From NCBI RefSeq assembly GCF_026343955.1, contig NZ_JAPKNI010000004.1, positions 537,009-601,008 of the forward strand: DNA of 64,000 nt, read 5' to 3'. The notes beneath the pieces are model-generated. The model saw nothing but the letters and a program-made list of their open reading frames with translations. It had not been told where the DNA came from and ran no database searches. Positions within the stretch are counted from its first letter, which is position 1. Every line of letters starts with the position of its first letter. The stretch comes from Kaistia defluvii. GTDB lineage: Bacteria; Pseudomonadota; Alphaproteobacteria; Rhizobiales; Kaistiaceae. The translations under genes were made by a program, and so were the position numbers. Of the stretch, positions 38,220-46,419 are shown one piece after another.

Positions 38220-41200
38220 GAACAAGGATCTCCGTTGCGATGCCCGGTCCCGCCGTGGCGCTCAGCTGGCGGACGCGGACGGTGAAGGATGCCTCCGGCG
38301 CGCTCAGCACCGCCGCGAGGTCGCCCGCCGACAGTGCCAGCGACGGCACGGTGGTGTCGAAGCTCGCCCGCAGCAGCGCTCCCTCGAGCAGATCGACCCG
38401 GTAGGCCTCGGCCGCCTCGCCGAGCGGCACCTCGACCTGTTCCCAGCCATCCCCGCCGAGCCGCGTCTGGCGGATCCAGGAGAGCGCGATGTCTCCCGCC
38501 ACATCGCGGCCCCCGCGAAGATGGGCCGGTGCGAAGGGTAGCCGCCAACGACCGGCGACGGTGAAATCCTGCGTGGTGAAGCGATCGGGATCATAGGCGA
38601 TGGCGAGCGGCCCTACCCGCAAGGTGCGGGCCAGGCCGATCTCGGAGGGATCGAGCTCGAGCGGGGGTGTCGCGGCGTCGATGCGCACGAAGCGTGCCCC
38701 TGCCGCATGACCGCGCGCGGCAAGATCCGACGTGCCGCCCTGCCCGCGCAGCAGGCCGGAGACCCGCCAGAGCCCGGCAGCGATCAATTCCGCCGAGCGA
38801 AACTGGATGACCTCGAAGCCATCCGCCTCGTTGCCGATCGCCGCGATGTTGCGCCCGTTCAGCACAGCCTCGTCCGGCAATCCCGCGAGCGCGCCAGCCG
38901 GTAGGGACACGTCGAGCGTCGTGCTGCGATCCCAGCGCCCGACCGGACCCGACGGCACCGCATCCGCGATGGTGCCGACAGTCGCCGCCTGCGGCACGAT
39001 CTGGCGCAGGGGGAAACCGGCGTCCGGCGAGCCGATCGAAAGGCCGAAGGCGCCCGGCCAGGGATCGGCGAACACCGCCACGCGCGCCGCCGTCGCTTCG
39101 CTGCCCGCCAGGGACGGCAGGTCGAGAACGATGACGTCGGGCGGGCCGGGATCGGCGGACCATTCCGGCGTGCCGACCGTGCCGCCGCCGGCCGGAACCG
39201 GTGCGCCAGACGGATCGACCGTTCGGCCCTCGATGCGCCGCGCCAGGCCGTCCTCGACCTTGGTGACGCGAAAGCTCGTGCGCCCCTCGGGCCGGAGCAG
39301 CGTCACGACATCGGCCGGCTCGATCGCCAGCCGGCGATCGGTCAGCCCTAGGGACACCGTCTCTCGGCCGTCCCAGATTTCCTGCAGGCGCTGATCGGCG
39401 AGCGCGACGGCCAGCGCATCGTCGGTGACGATGCCGGTCGAAAGCGTCGCCTGCCGATGCCCCGCCGCCTCCAGCCGGCGCGAGGCGACGACGCGGTCGC
39501 GATAGTCACCGGCGCCGTCGATGAAGCCGAAGGCGAGTTCGGCCGGCAGCTCGGTTTCCTGTGCTCGGCGGATGGCGAGCAGGGGCTGCTCGCCATCCTC
39601 GACCAGATCGGCCGGCGTCAGCGTCAATCTCGGCAGGCCGCGCCGGATGAAGCGGACGACATCGCCCGATTCCGCCGCCTCGAAGCCGAGCGCTTCGGCA
39701 AGGCCCTGCAATGCCTGCCGGGCCGAACCGACGCGGGCAATCACGAAGCCATCGACCAGCCCGTCGAGATCGCCGACACGATAGGGCTCGAAGCCGTAAT
39801 CCCGGAGAATGCGCTCGACCAGGCGGATGGTGGTCAGGTTGCCGAGCCTTCCGTTCAGCCAGTGCCCGGTCTGCCAGTTGCCGCCATCCGACCAGACGTC
39901 CGTCAGCTGCGGAAAGGCCGGATAAGGCCGGGCATCCCAGGACCAGACATAGGTTCGCGAGGGATCGACCATGCGGCCGGCATAGAGTTCGGAGACGGGA
40001 TTGTTCGTCGCGACGAAATCGGGCGAGGCCGGGTCCCAATAGCCGAGCACGGCGGTCAGGAACCGCTCCTGCATCAGAGGATCGCGGCCGCCATTGGAAA
40101 AATGCGGCAACCGGGCGCCACCGACCTTCGGATCGGGAAAGACGTTCGGCTCGTTGGCGCCCTTGTCGATCGCGGCGCAGCCGATCTCGGTGAACCAGAT
40201 CGGCTTCGATTTCGGCGTCCAGGCGGTTGCGGTCGTCGCCTCGACGCCGCCCGGCCGGTCGAAATGCGGGTTCGACCACCAGTTCACCAGGTCCTTGTAG
40301 CGGAACACCCAGGGCTTGCCCGCGCCGCCATCGCTTATCGGCGAGCGGACCTGCGCCAGGCGATCGGCGTCGCTCGCATAGTACCAGTCAAAACCCTCGC
40401 CGCCGGCGATGTTGGCCCTGAGATAATCGACGTCGCGGCCGCTTTCGGCTACCGCCGCGTCGAGATGATCGGAACCGTCGCGCCAGTCGGACAAGGGCAC
40501 GTAGCTGTCGATGCCGATCGCGTCGATCGCATCGTGGGCCCAGAGCGGATCCAGATGAAAATGCACATCGCCGGAGCCGTCGCCCGGCTGATGGCCGAAA
40601 TATTCGCTCCAGTCGGCGGCATAGGTGATGTCAGCGGCCGGCAGGATGATCCGCACATCGGCGGCAAGCGCTTGCAGCGCCGCGACGAAGGGATAGGTCG
40701 AGGCATCGGAGCGCAGCGTCGTCAGCCCGCGCAATTCCGAGCCGATGAGAAAGGCGTCCACCCCGCCGGCCGCCTTGCAGAGATACGCCGCGTGCAGGAC
40801 CATCCGTCGGTAGGTCCATTCATCCGGCCCGGAATAGTGCACCGCGCCGCCCGAGACGGAGAAATCCGTCCGCGCCGCCGTGCCGACGAAGCTGGCGATT
40901 TCGATTGCCGCCGCCGCCGTCTTGTCCGGCGTGCCGGCGCGGCCCGGCGCGATCGAGGTGGTGATCTCGCCGCGCCAGGGATAGGCCGGCTGGGTCGCGT
41001 CCCAATAGGGATGCGGCAGCGCGTTATCGGCCGGGATATCCATCATCAGGAAGGGATAAAAGGTGACGGCGATGCCGCGCGCCTTCAGATCTTGAATCGC
41101 GCGAATGACGCTGGCGTCGGAGGGCGTCCCGCCAAAGGCCGGCCGGTCGTCGATGCGGCTGACCGCGCGCGCCGCGGAGCGGTTCAGCCCGGCGACGCGC

Positions 41201-42081
41201 CACGAGGTCGGGCTCGTGACCGTCGAATAATCCTCGACGCGCGGCGCGACCGTGCAGTGGCCGGCGCGCAGATCGTCGCCGAACCAGGAGACGGCCAGCG
41301 CCGCCCGCTCGAGAAGGGGGCAAAGCGCCTGCAATTCGTCGACCGAGGCTTCCCAGTCGGTGCGCGCGCCATCGACATGGCGGTTGATGGTAACGCGCCG
41401 GCCCCGCCCCTTCGAGGTGTAGACCGGCAGAGGATCATAGGCGAATTCCGACGCGCCGGGGATGATGACGACGGCGCGGATCTCGTCCTCGACGCCGCCG
41501 ACCGGGCGGAACACCTCGAAGGACAACTGCGGCAGCCGGTTGCCATAGTCGCCGATCGGCATCCGCTCGAACACGACCATCGCCGTGCCGCGATAAGCTG
41601 GCGTTCCCGTCGTGCCCTGCCGGGCCTCGATCAGGCTGTCGGCCGGCTGGTCCTCCCCGCCCAGATGCACGCGATGGTGCACATCCGCGAGATTGATCAG
41701 ATCGCCATCGGCCCAGACGCGACCGATGCGGGCGATCGGCCCTTCGCAGATGCCGACGGCGAAATTGGCATAATAGGAGTAGGTGGTGACGGTCGGGCCG
41801 CCCTTGCCGCCCTCCTCCTGCTTCACCTCCTGGAAGCGCGTCGCCCAGATGACCTGACCGGCCAGCCGGGCTCGGCCATAGACACGCGGGATGGGCGTGC
41901 CCTCCTCCGAACGCTGCACCGAGAGATCGGAGAGGCGCGGCCCCTCGATGTTCTGGCCGAAGAGGGTCTGGTCGACGGCATAGCCGGCCACGGCGCCGAC
42001 CGCGCCGCCGAGGATCGCGCCGACCGGACCGAACAGACCGCCGATCGCGGCGCCGGCCGCCTGCAGGACGAGGGTCGCCAT
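38212..42081 (-). CDS. GTA host-specificity (megatron) baseplate protein, g15/Rcc01698-like
   Basis: A 1289-residue protein, the largest of the locus. The N-terminus has the glycine-rich hydrophobic segment (AAGAAIGGLFGPVGAILGG) seen in GTA megatrons. YGRARLAGQVIWATRF begins the tail-hub part. Residues of about 400-720 form the GTA TIM-barrel domain (IDAIGIDSYVPLSDWRDG, PIWFTEIGCAAIDKG), a glycoside-hydrolase-like fold. The C-terminal half is the phage-tail_3-type region (LAFGFIDGAGDYRDRVVASR). It forms the tail tip that contacts the recipient. The TGATG overlap with the peptidase gene fixes the start at 42081. Confidence 0.93.
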   Translation of the reverse strand: MATLVLQAAGAAIGGLFGPVGAILGGAVGAVAGYAVDQTLFGQNIEGPRLSDLSVQRSEEGTPIPRVYGRARLAGQVIWATRFQEVKQEEGGKGGPTVTTYSYYANFAVGICEGPIARIGRVWADGDLINLADVHHRVHLGGEDQPADSLIEARQGTTGTPAYRGTAMVVFERMPIGDYGNRLPQLSFEVFRPVGGVEDEIRAVVIIPGASEFAYDPLPVYTSKGRGRRVTINRHVDGARTDWEASVDELQALCPLLERAALAVSWFGDDLRAGHCTVAPRVEDYSTVTSPTSWRVAGLNRSAARAVSRIDDRPAFGGTPSDASVIRAIQDLKARGIAVTFYPFLMMDIPADNALPHPYWDATQPAYPWRGEITTSIAPGRAGTPDKTAAAAIEIASFVGTAARTDFSVSGGAVHYSGPDEWTYRRMVLHAAYLCKAAGGVDAFLIGSELRGLTTLRSDASTYPFVAALQALAADVRIILPAADITYAADWSEYFGHQPGDGSGDVHFHLDPLWAHDAIDAIGIDSYVPLSDWRDGSDHLDAAVAESGRDVDYLRANIAGGEGFDWYYASDADRLAQVRSPISDGGAGKPWVFRYKDLVNWWSNPHFDRPGGVEATTATAWTPKSKPIWFTEIGCAAIDKGANEPNVFPDPKVGGARLPHFSNGGRDPLMQERFLTAVLGYWDPASPDFVATNNPVSELYAGRMVDPSRTYVWSWDARPYPAFPQLTDVWSDGGNWQTGHWLNGRLGNLTTIRLVERILRDYGFEPYRVGDLDGLVDGFVIARVGSARQALQGLAEALGFEAAESGDVVRFIRRGLPRLTLTPADLVEDGEQPLLAIRRAQETELPAELAFGFIDGAGDYRDRVVASRRLEAAGHRQATLSTGIVTDDALAVALADQRLQEIWDGRETVSLGLTDRRLAIEPADVVTLLRPEGRTSFRVTKVEDGLARRIEGRTVDPSGAPVPAGGGTVGTPEWSADPGPPDVIVLDLPSLAGSEATAARVAVFADPWPGAFGLSIGSPDAGFPLRQIVPQAATVGTIADAVPSGPVGRWDRSTTLDVSLPAGALAGLPDEAVLNGRNIAAIGNEADGFEVIQFRSAELIAAGLWRVSGLLRGQGGTSDLAARGHAAGARFVRIDAATPPLELDPSEIGLARTLRVGPLAIAYDPDRFTTQDFTVAGRWRLPFAPAHLRGGRDVAGDIALSWIRQTRLGGDGWEQVEVPLGEAAEAYRVDLLEGALLRASFDTTVPSLALSAGDLAAVLSAPEASFTVRVRQLSATAGPGIATEILVHG

Positions 42082-42524
42082 CAGTCGGTCACTCCTGGAA
42101 ATTGAAAGGCGAAGGCAGCACGCCGGCGCCACCAGGGAGAGAGAGCGGCGGTGGCGACGGCGGCGCCGTCATGCGCATGCAGGAAGCGATCCGGCGCGAT
42201 CAGGATCCCCGCGTGCTTGGCCGGCAGGTTTTCGCGCCAGCGGAACAGCAGCAGGTCGCCCGTCGTCGCCGCATCGAGCGGAACGGAAGCCATGTGACGA
42301 CCGGCGGCCTCGGCCAGCGTGTCCTTGCCGCGCGCCTCGGCCCAGTCGGCCGTGTAGGCCGGCATTTCTTCCGGCTCGCCGCCATAGAGTTCGCGCCAGA
42401 CTCCGCGCACCAGGCCGAGGCAATCGCAGCCGACGCCGCGAAGCGATGCCTGGTGCCGATAGGGCGTGCCGAGCCAGGCCAGGGCCGCGTCGACGACCGC
42501 CTGGCGGGAGAGAGGGTTTGCCAT
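42081..42524 (-). CDS. NlpC/P60 peptidase of the GTA baseplate, g14-like
   Basis: A 147-residue cysteine peptidase. The catalytic cysteine is Cys35 in GVGCDCLGLVRGVWRE and the catalytic histidine is His104 in PAKHAGIL, both intact. Length and context match Rcc01697, thought to open the peptidoglycan of the recipient or help DNA entry through the tail. It is coupled to the megatron gene and separated from the hub gene by the reversed 97-codon gene. Confidence 0.92.
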   Translation of the reverse strand: MANPLSRQAVVDAALAWLGTPYRHQASLRGVGCDCLGLVRGVWRELYGGEPEEMPAYTADWAEARGKDTLAEAAGRHMASVPLDAATTGDLLLFRWRENLPAKHAGILIAPDRFLHAHDGAAVATAALSPWWRRRAAFAFQFPGVTD

Positions 42525-42582
42525 TTCGATCCCCTGCCGAATCTGCGAGGTTCCTCCGGCTCACCCGGAACAAGGCGCCGCC

Positions 42583-42876
42583 ATGCCCAGGCACACCGAA
42601 AACATGCGCGCTTTGCGCGAAATCCTGACCGGACTGACGCGCGAGACGGCGTGGCCGCAGAAGAACGAGGTCAGCCGCAACATCGATATCGCGATGTCCT
42701 ATGTCGCCTGGACGCCGGCCGTCGGCGCTGCCGCGACCGATACGGCGGCCCGCTGCTTCGAGACGCTGCAGATCGTCAGCCGCGCCTCGTCGGATGAGGC
42801 CAGGCGCGCCAGCGCCATCCAGGACGGCCTTGCCGCGATCGACGAACTGGAGCGCGTGCTCGACGCGGCGGTGTAG
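42583..42876 (+). CDS. uncharacterised 97-residue protein, inserted against the GTA operon
   Basis: The reading frame runs opposite to the GTA genes in the 352-base gap between the hub and peptidase genes and ends one base before the hub stop codon, so it fills the gap. The product (beginning MPRHTENMRALREILTGL) is predicted mostly helical, without signal peptide or membrane helix, and carries conserved-looking charged and aromatic residues (WPQKNEVSRNIDIAMSYVAW). I do not recognise the family. ATG 42583 has AAGG about 8 bases upstream. It could be a cargo or regulatory gene. A spurious ORF cannot be fully excluded, but codon use fits coding DNA. Confidence 0.6.
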   Translation: MPRHTENMRALREILTGLTRETAWPQKNEVSRNIDIAMSYVAWTPAVGAAATDTAARCFETLQIVSRASSDEARRASAIQDGLAAIDELERVLDAAV

Positions 42877-43761
42877 CTACAGCCGCCCGCCATTGTTGCG
42901 GCTGCCATTGCGGGCATAGCCGAGCGCGAAATCATTGCCGGGCATGTGCGGAAAGCCGCGAAAGTTCAGGCGATTGCCGAATTTCTCGCGGCAGGTTTCA
43001 AAACGCTTGTCGCAGCCGGCGGTGACGGTGAACGTGTCGCCGGGCTCGATCTGACCGGTCATGGCGTTCCAGAGCTCGATCGTCGGCTGACCTGCGACAT
43101 CGCGCTGTGTCTTCACCACGGCGCGGCGGCCAGCATTTGCGCCGCCGACCCAAGTGAGCGTACCGCGCTCGAACCAGCCGGCGGCGAACGCGTCCAGCCC
43201 TGACACCGTGAACCGCCTGCCGTCCTGTGCGGCAATCACCGTGCCGCTGCCGCGAAAGGCCGGATCGTCGAGATCGACCCTGCATCGGGCATCGCCGAGA
43301 TCGGCGTCGCAGGGCGCGCGAAACACCCGCCCCTGCGGCTCATCCAGACCGGCGGCGAGCCCCCGGATCTCGACCCGGAATGCGCCATCCTCGCGCATCA
43401 CCTCGCCAATATGGCCGACGCGGAGCAGCAGCCGCTCCTCCGGCCTCGACCAGTTGACCAGGAAGGTCTCGATCCTGGCGTGGTCGAAGGCGCCGGCGGC
43501 AAGCTCCGCCTCCGAAAGCCGGTCCGAGATCAGCGCACCGGCGACCTCCATGCCGCCCGTGACCATGCCGGTCTCGGCGCTGGCCTCGCTGGCGGAAAGG
43601 CCCGTCGCCGCCTCGTAGGTGAGGCCGTCCAGCACGAGATCGCGATCATGATCGGTGAAGCCGAGCACGACGCCGTCCTTCCGCTGCAGGCGCCAGGCGT
43701 GACAGAGCGTGGAGGCGTCGCCGGCCAGATGCGCCGCGAGATCGGCAGGGAGCGTCCTCAT
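42877..43761 (-). CDS. GTA tail hub protein, DUF2163, g13/Rcc01696-like
   Basis: A 294-residue protein with the TIGR02218/DUF2163 pattern: LAGDASTLCHAWRLQRKDG, GFTDHDRDL, and the C-terminal PGNDFALGYARNG. Four cysteines at 151, 160, 250 and 257 (APCDADLGDARC and GCDKRFETC) match the positions that hold an iron-sulphur cluster in the R. capsulatus GTA hub. It joins the distal tail to the megatron. Start overlaps g12 (ATGA). Confidence 0.93.
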   Translation of the reverse strand: MRTLPADLAAHLAGDASTLCHAWRLQRKDGVVLGFTDHDRDLVLDGLTYEAATGLSASEASAETGMVTGGMEVAGALISDRLSEAELAAGAFDHARIETFLVNWSRPEERLLLRVGHIGEVMREDGAFRVEIRGLAAGLDEPQGRVFRAPCDADLGDARCRVDLDDPAFRGSGTVIAAQDGRRFTVSGLDAFAAGWFERGTLTWVGGANAGRRAVVKTQRDVAGQPTIELWNAMTGQIEPGDTFTVTAGCDKRFETCREKFGNRLNFRGFPHMPGNDFALGYARNGSRNNGGRL

Positions 43762-44393
43762 GGCCGGATCTCCACGATCGGGATCGACGGGATTTCGCCG
43801 GCCTCGAAGGCGGCGAGATTGATCACCAGTTGGTCGGTATCGAAGCGCACCGGCACGTCGAAGCGGAAACCGGCAGTGACGATCACCCCCTCCGCCGGCG
43901 CTTCTGCGAGCGTGACCAGCCCGGTCGTCGGATCCAGGGTGAAGTCCTCGGTCGCAATGCCATCGACGGCCAGCAGCACGCTGCCCTCGACCGGCTTGGC
44001 GATCGCCCGCTCATAGGGCGCATGCAGCGCGCCATAGGTCTTTTTAAGCGCGAACACCGTCGTTTCGCCGTCGCCGGTGCCGAGCGGCTGGTCGCTCGGC
44101 GCCGGCTCGGTCCCCGGCGGGGCGGAAGCATCGTCCGCCCGGTCACGCCAGCGAAAGCCGAACAGTTTTCCGCGCCGCTCTTCGAAGAAGGCGATCACCT
44201 GATGCAGGTCGGCGAGCGAGCGCACGCCATAGCCGGCGTCATAGCGGCGACGCGATTCCACCCAGCGCGCATTGCGCCGTTCGCCGCCCGAACCGAGCGT
44301 CACCACTTCGGTGCGCCGTTCCGGCCCGCCGGAGGAACCGAAGGCGATGTTGGTCGGAAAGCGGATTTCGTGGAAGGCGGGGATCAGCGGCAT
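43758..44393 (-). CDS. GTA distal tail protein, DUF2460, g12/Rcc01695-like
   Basis: A 211-residue protein with the DUF2460/TIGR02217 start FHEIRFPTNIAFGSSGG and the conserved RRRYDAGYGVRSLADLHQVI and GKLFGFRWRD segments. It forms the distal tail ring between tube and hub. The TGATG overlap with the tape-measure gene sets the start at 44393; a longer open frame upstream is only an antisense reading of the neighbour. Confidence 0.94.
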   Translation of the reverse strand: MPLIPAFHEIRFPTNIAFGSSGGPERRTEVVTLGSGGERRNARWVESRRRYDAGYGVRSLADLHQVIAFFEERRGKLFGFRWRDRADDASAPPGTEPAPSDQPLGTGDGETTVFALKKTYGALHAPYERAIAKPVEGSVLLAVDGIATEDFTLDPTTGLVTLAEAPAEGVIVTAGFRFDVPVRFDTDQLVINLAAFEAGEIPSIPIVEIRP

Positions 44394-44935
44394 CAAAGCC
44401 CCCTTCTGCCACGCCCGACGGCACGCGCCAGCGTCGCGGCGACATGCGCCTCGGATTTGCGAAAGCTCTGCGCATCCGGCGTCTGGATGGCGATGTTGAC
44501 CGTCACCGGCGCGCCGCCGCCCGATACCCCGAGCCGTCCATCCGGCCCGCGCGACAGCGGCATGATTGCCTCCGCCCCCGCCTCGCCCATCAGTCCCAGC
44601 CCGCCGGAAAGCGGGAAGTAGGTCGGGCTGGCGACGACGCCGCCCTTGGCAAACGGTTTCACCCCGCCGAGCGAGCCGACCAGGCCGGAGAGCAAACTGC
44701 CGATGCCGCTTTCGATCGGCTTCAGCGCGGCGTTGAGCGCCATCGTCGAGAAGCGCAGCGCGAGATTCTTGAGGATGTCGTCGAATTCCTTGCCGCCGAC
44801 CACCGCATCGCGAAACGCCCGGCTGATCGCGCCGGAAAAGCCGTCCGCCTGTTTGGCGAGGCCCTCGAGCGAGGCAGTGAAGGCGGAGGTATCGGCGGTG
44901 ATGCGCACGGAAAGTTCGTCGATCGGCGTGGTCAT
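44393..44935 (-). CDS. short tape measure protein, g11/Rcc01694-like
   Basis: A 180-residue protein, far shorter than phage tape measures but in the range of GTA g11. The N-terminal half is helical (SVRITADTSAFTASLEGLAK). A middle part GGKEFDDILKNLALRFSTMA matches the lambda-type tape-measure C-terminal family, followed by GGLGLMGEAGAEAIMPL, the usual conserved end. It sets tail length, so a short tail is expected. A repeat element separates it from g10.1 (gap 44936-45180). Confidence 0.9.
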   Translation of the reverse strand: MTTPIDELSVRITADTSAFTASLEGLAKQADGFSGAISRAFRDAVVGGKEFDDILKNLALRFSTMALNAALKPIESGIGSLLSGLVGSLGGVKPFAKGGVVASPTYFPLSGGLGLMGEAGAEAIMPLSRGPDGRLGVSGGGAPVTVNIAIQTPDAQSFRKSEAHVAATLARAVGRGRRGL

Positions 44936-44971
44936 GATGGCTCCAGTTCTTTCCGCCGGGCGCTCTTGAAC

Positions 44972-45117
44972 CCTCCCCTTGAGGGAGGGTCACCGCAAAG
45001 CAGTTTTGGCGAGGGGGTTGCCTTGATGGCTTCGCGTCGCTTGTCGTGCTCGCCTCGCGACAGCGTGCCCCCTCCCCGAAAACGCCGAGGCGTTTTCGAC
45101 CCTCCCTCGAGGGGAGG
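44972..45117. repeat. MITE-like inverted-repeat element between g11 and g10.1
   Basis: About 146 bp bounded by CCTCCCCTTGAGGGAGGGTC and its near-perfect inverse GACCCTCCCTCGAGGGGAGG. The interior has CGAAAACGCCGAGGCGTTTTCG, another palindrome. No coding capacity. It separates two genes that are normally adjacent or overlapping in GTAs. Confidence 0.65.
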
Positions 45118-45180
45118 CCGGCTGGACCCTCCTTCGAGGCCCGGCTCCGCCGGGCGCCTCAGGATGATGGCGGGGTGCTC

Positions 45181-45633
45181 TCAGCGTTGCGTCTGCACCG
45201 GGTCGGGAAAGCGCCGCATCAAGTCGTCAAGACCGGCCCGGTCCATCGGGGCGTGCGTTCGTCCGGTCAGGCCCTCGATCGCGGCGGCGAGTTCGCGCGG
45301 CGTCAGCGCCCAGAACTCGCGGCTCGATAGCCTGAGCAGGCCAAATCCGATCGCCATCGCCTCGCGCCAGGGAAAAGGCGCGGGTCCCTGCGCAGTAGGA
45401 AGCAAGCCCCTCACCCCAGCCCTCTCCCGGTTTCCCGGAGAGGGAGCCGACCGAGCCTCGGTCGAAAGCTCCGGGACATCCGCTGCGTGGGAATGGTGCA
45501 GCTGTCGATGAAGCCTGCCGTCCGCCCCCTCGCCCGCCTGCGGGAGAGGGCTGGGGTGAGGGTCTTGCTTGCCGGCACCGGATTGCTTGACGCCCTCCCG
45601 GCGCTTGACGATTTCCTGCTGCCCCGCACTCAA
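45181..45633 (-). CDS. GTA tail assembly protein g10.1/Rcc01693-like, with repeat inserted near its N-terminus
   Basis: The open frame has 150 codons, beginning at ATG 45633, which overlaps the g10 stop (ATGA). The C-terminal part FPWREAMAIGFGLLRLSSREFW and LTPRELAAAIEG is the conserved core of the Rcc01693/TIGR02216 family, normally about 65-75 residues in total. Residues of about 23-80 are translated from a palindromic element (low-complexity DPHPSPLPQAGEGADG and SAPSPGNRERAGVRG). The reading frame stays open through it. Either the protein carries a peptide insertion or translation restarts inside, for example at ATG 45357 (MAIGFGLL). Confidence 0.75.
   Translation of the reverse strand: MSAGQQEIVKRREGVKQSGAGKQDPHPSPLPQAGEGADGRLHRQLHHSHAADVPELSTEARSAPSPGNRERAGVRGLLPTAQGPAPFPWREAMAIGFGLLRLSSREFWALTPRELAAAIEGLTGRTHAPMDRAGLDDLMRRFPDPVQTQR
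45401..45570. repeat. MITE-like element inside the g10.1 gene
   Basis: About 170 bp with terminal inverted repeats of about 30 bp: AGCAAGCCCCTCACCCCAGC at the left and the matching GCTGGGGTGAGGGTCTTGCT at the right, each with an inner CTCTCCCG/CGGGAGAG. The same core motif recurs at 37583, 48914, 50907, 60411 and at the right window edge. Confidence 0.7.
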
Positions 45634-45947
45634 CCCCCGCCCCCGCCAAACGTCGCACCCAGCAGCTCCGAGACGATCGCCGCGAACCCCGCGGCTCCGT
45701 GCGCCGTCCGCATCGCCGCGACCTGATGGTCGTCGATGCTCTCGCCCGCGCCACGCAGGCCGGCGCCGAGGATGCGGATCGCATCCCTGGCCGAAAGCCG
45801 GCCCTCGCCGAAGCGGGCGGCCAATGCAGAAAGGTCCTCGGCGCCGAAGGCGGCCTCCAGCTCCGCCAGCGCGCCGAGCGTCAGGCAGAGCGTGCGCGGC
45901 CGGCCGTCGAGTTCGGCCTCGATCTCGCCGCGATGCCGGTTTGCCAT
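45630..45947 (-). CDS. GTA family protein g10/Rcc01692-like (tail assembly chaperone)
   Basis: A 105-residue protein matching the 'gene transfer agent family' proteins: RHRGEIEAELDGRPRTLCL, then TLGALAELEAAFGAEDLSAL and SARDAIRILGAGLRG. It is thought to be a tail assembly chaperone. ATG 45947 and GTG 45950 are both usable; they overlap the major tail protein stop. The glycine-rich tail (GGGGG) ends the protein. Confidence 0.9.
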   Translation of the reverse strand: MANRHRGEIEAELDGRPRTLCLTLGALAELEAAFGAEDLSALAARFGEGRLSARDAIRILGAGLRGAGESIDDHQVAAMRTAHGAAGFAAIVSELLGATFGGGGG

Positions 45948-46363
45948 CACGCGGCCGCCGTGAACTGGATCAGGCCGGCCGATTCCAGCGCGATCTCATA
46001 GGTGACGGCGCCGTCATGCTCGCCGGAATAATCCAGCGCGGTGAGCTGGAACGGTCCGGCCAGCGTACCGAAATCCGGAACGATCAGCTGGAAATCGCGG
46101 ATCGCGCCGTCGAAGAACAGCGTGCGGATCGCGGCGTCCGTCGCCGCGTCGCGAAAAATGCCGGAGCCGGAGACGCTGGCGCGACGGACGCCGGCGCCTG
46201 CGAGCAGTTCGCGCCAGCGGCCGGCCGAATCCGTGTCGGTGATGTCGACCATCTCGGCGTTGAGCGCGAAGCGCCGGGTCCGCATGCCCGCTACCGTCGA
46301 AAAGTCGCCGGAGCCGGTGGTGTCGATCTTCAGGAGCAAATCCTTGCCTTTCTGCGCCGTCAT
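45947..46363 (-). CDS. major tail tube protein, TP901-1 family, g9-like
   Basis: A 138-residue protein with the TP901-1/TIGR02126 pattern: AQKGKDLLLKIDTTGSGDFS, then NAEMVDITDTDSAGRWREL and VSGSGIFRDAATDAAIR. It polymerises into the tail tube. The size matches RcGTA g9. Upstream the GNAT gene lies in the opposite orientation, so g9 to g15 need a promoter in the 56-base gap at 46364-46419 or read-through under the GNAT gene from g8. Confidence 0.93.
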   Translation of the reverse strand: MTAQKGKDLLLKIDTTGSGDFSTVAGMRTRRFALNAEMVDITDTDSAGRWRELLAGAGVRRASVSGSGIFRDAATDAAIRTLFFDGAIRDFQLIVPDFGTLAGPFQLTALDYSGEHDGAVTYEIALESAGLIQFTAAA

Positions 46364-46419
46364 CCTCTATCCCCTTCTCATTCTCTGAACCTGTTTCGCC
46401 CGCCTGGGAGCCGCCGCCG

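Noticed and set aside
39457..42105. 882-codon plus-strand frame over the megatron gene
   Set aside because: Shadow frame without any recognisable domain, while the minus strand encodes a clear GTA baseplate protein.
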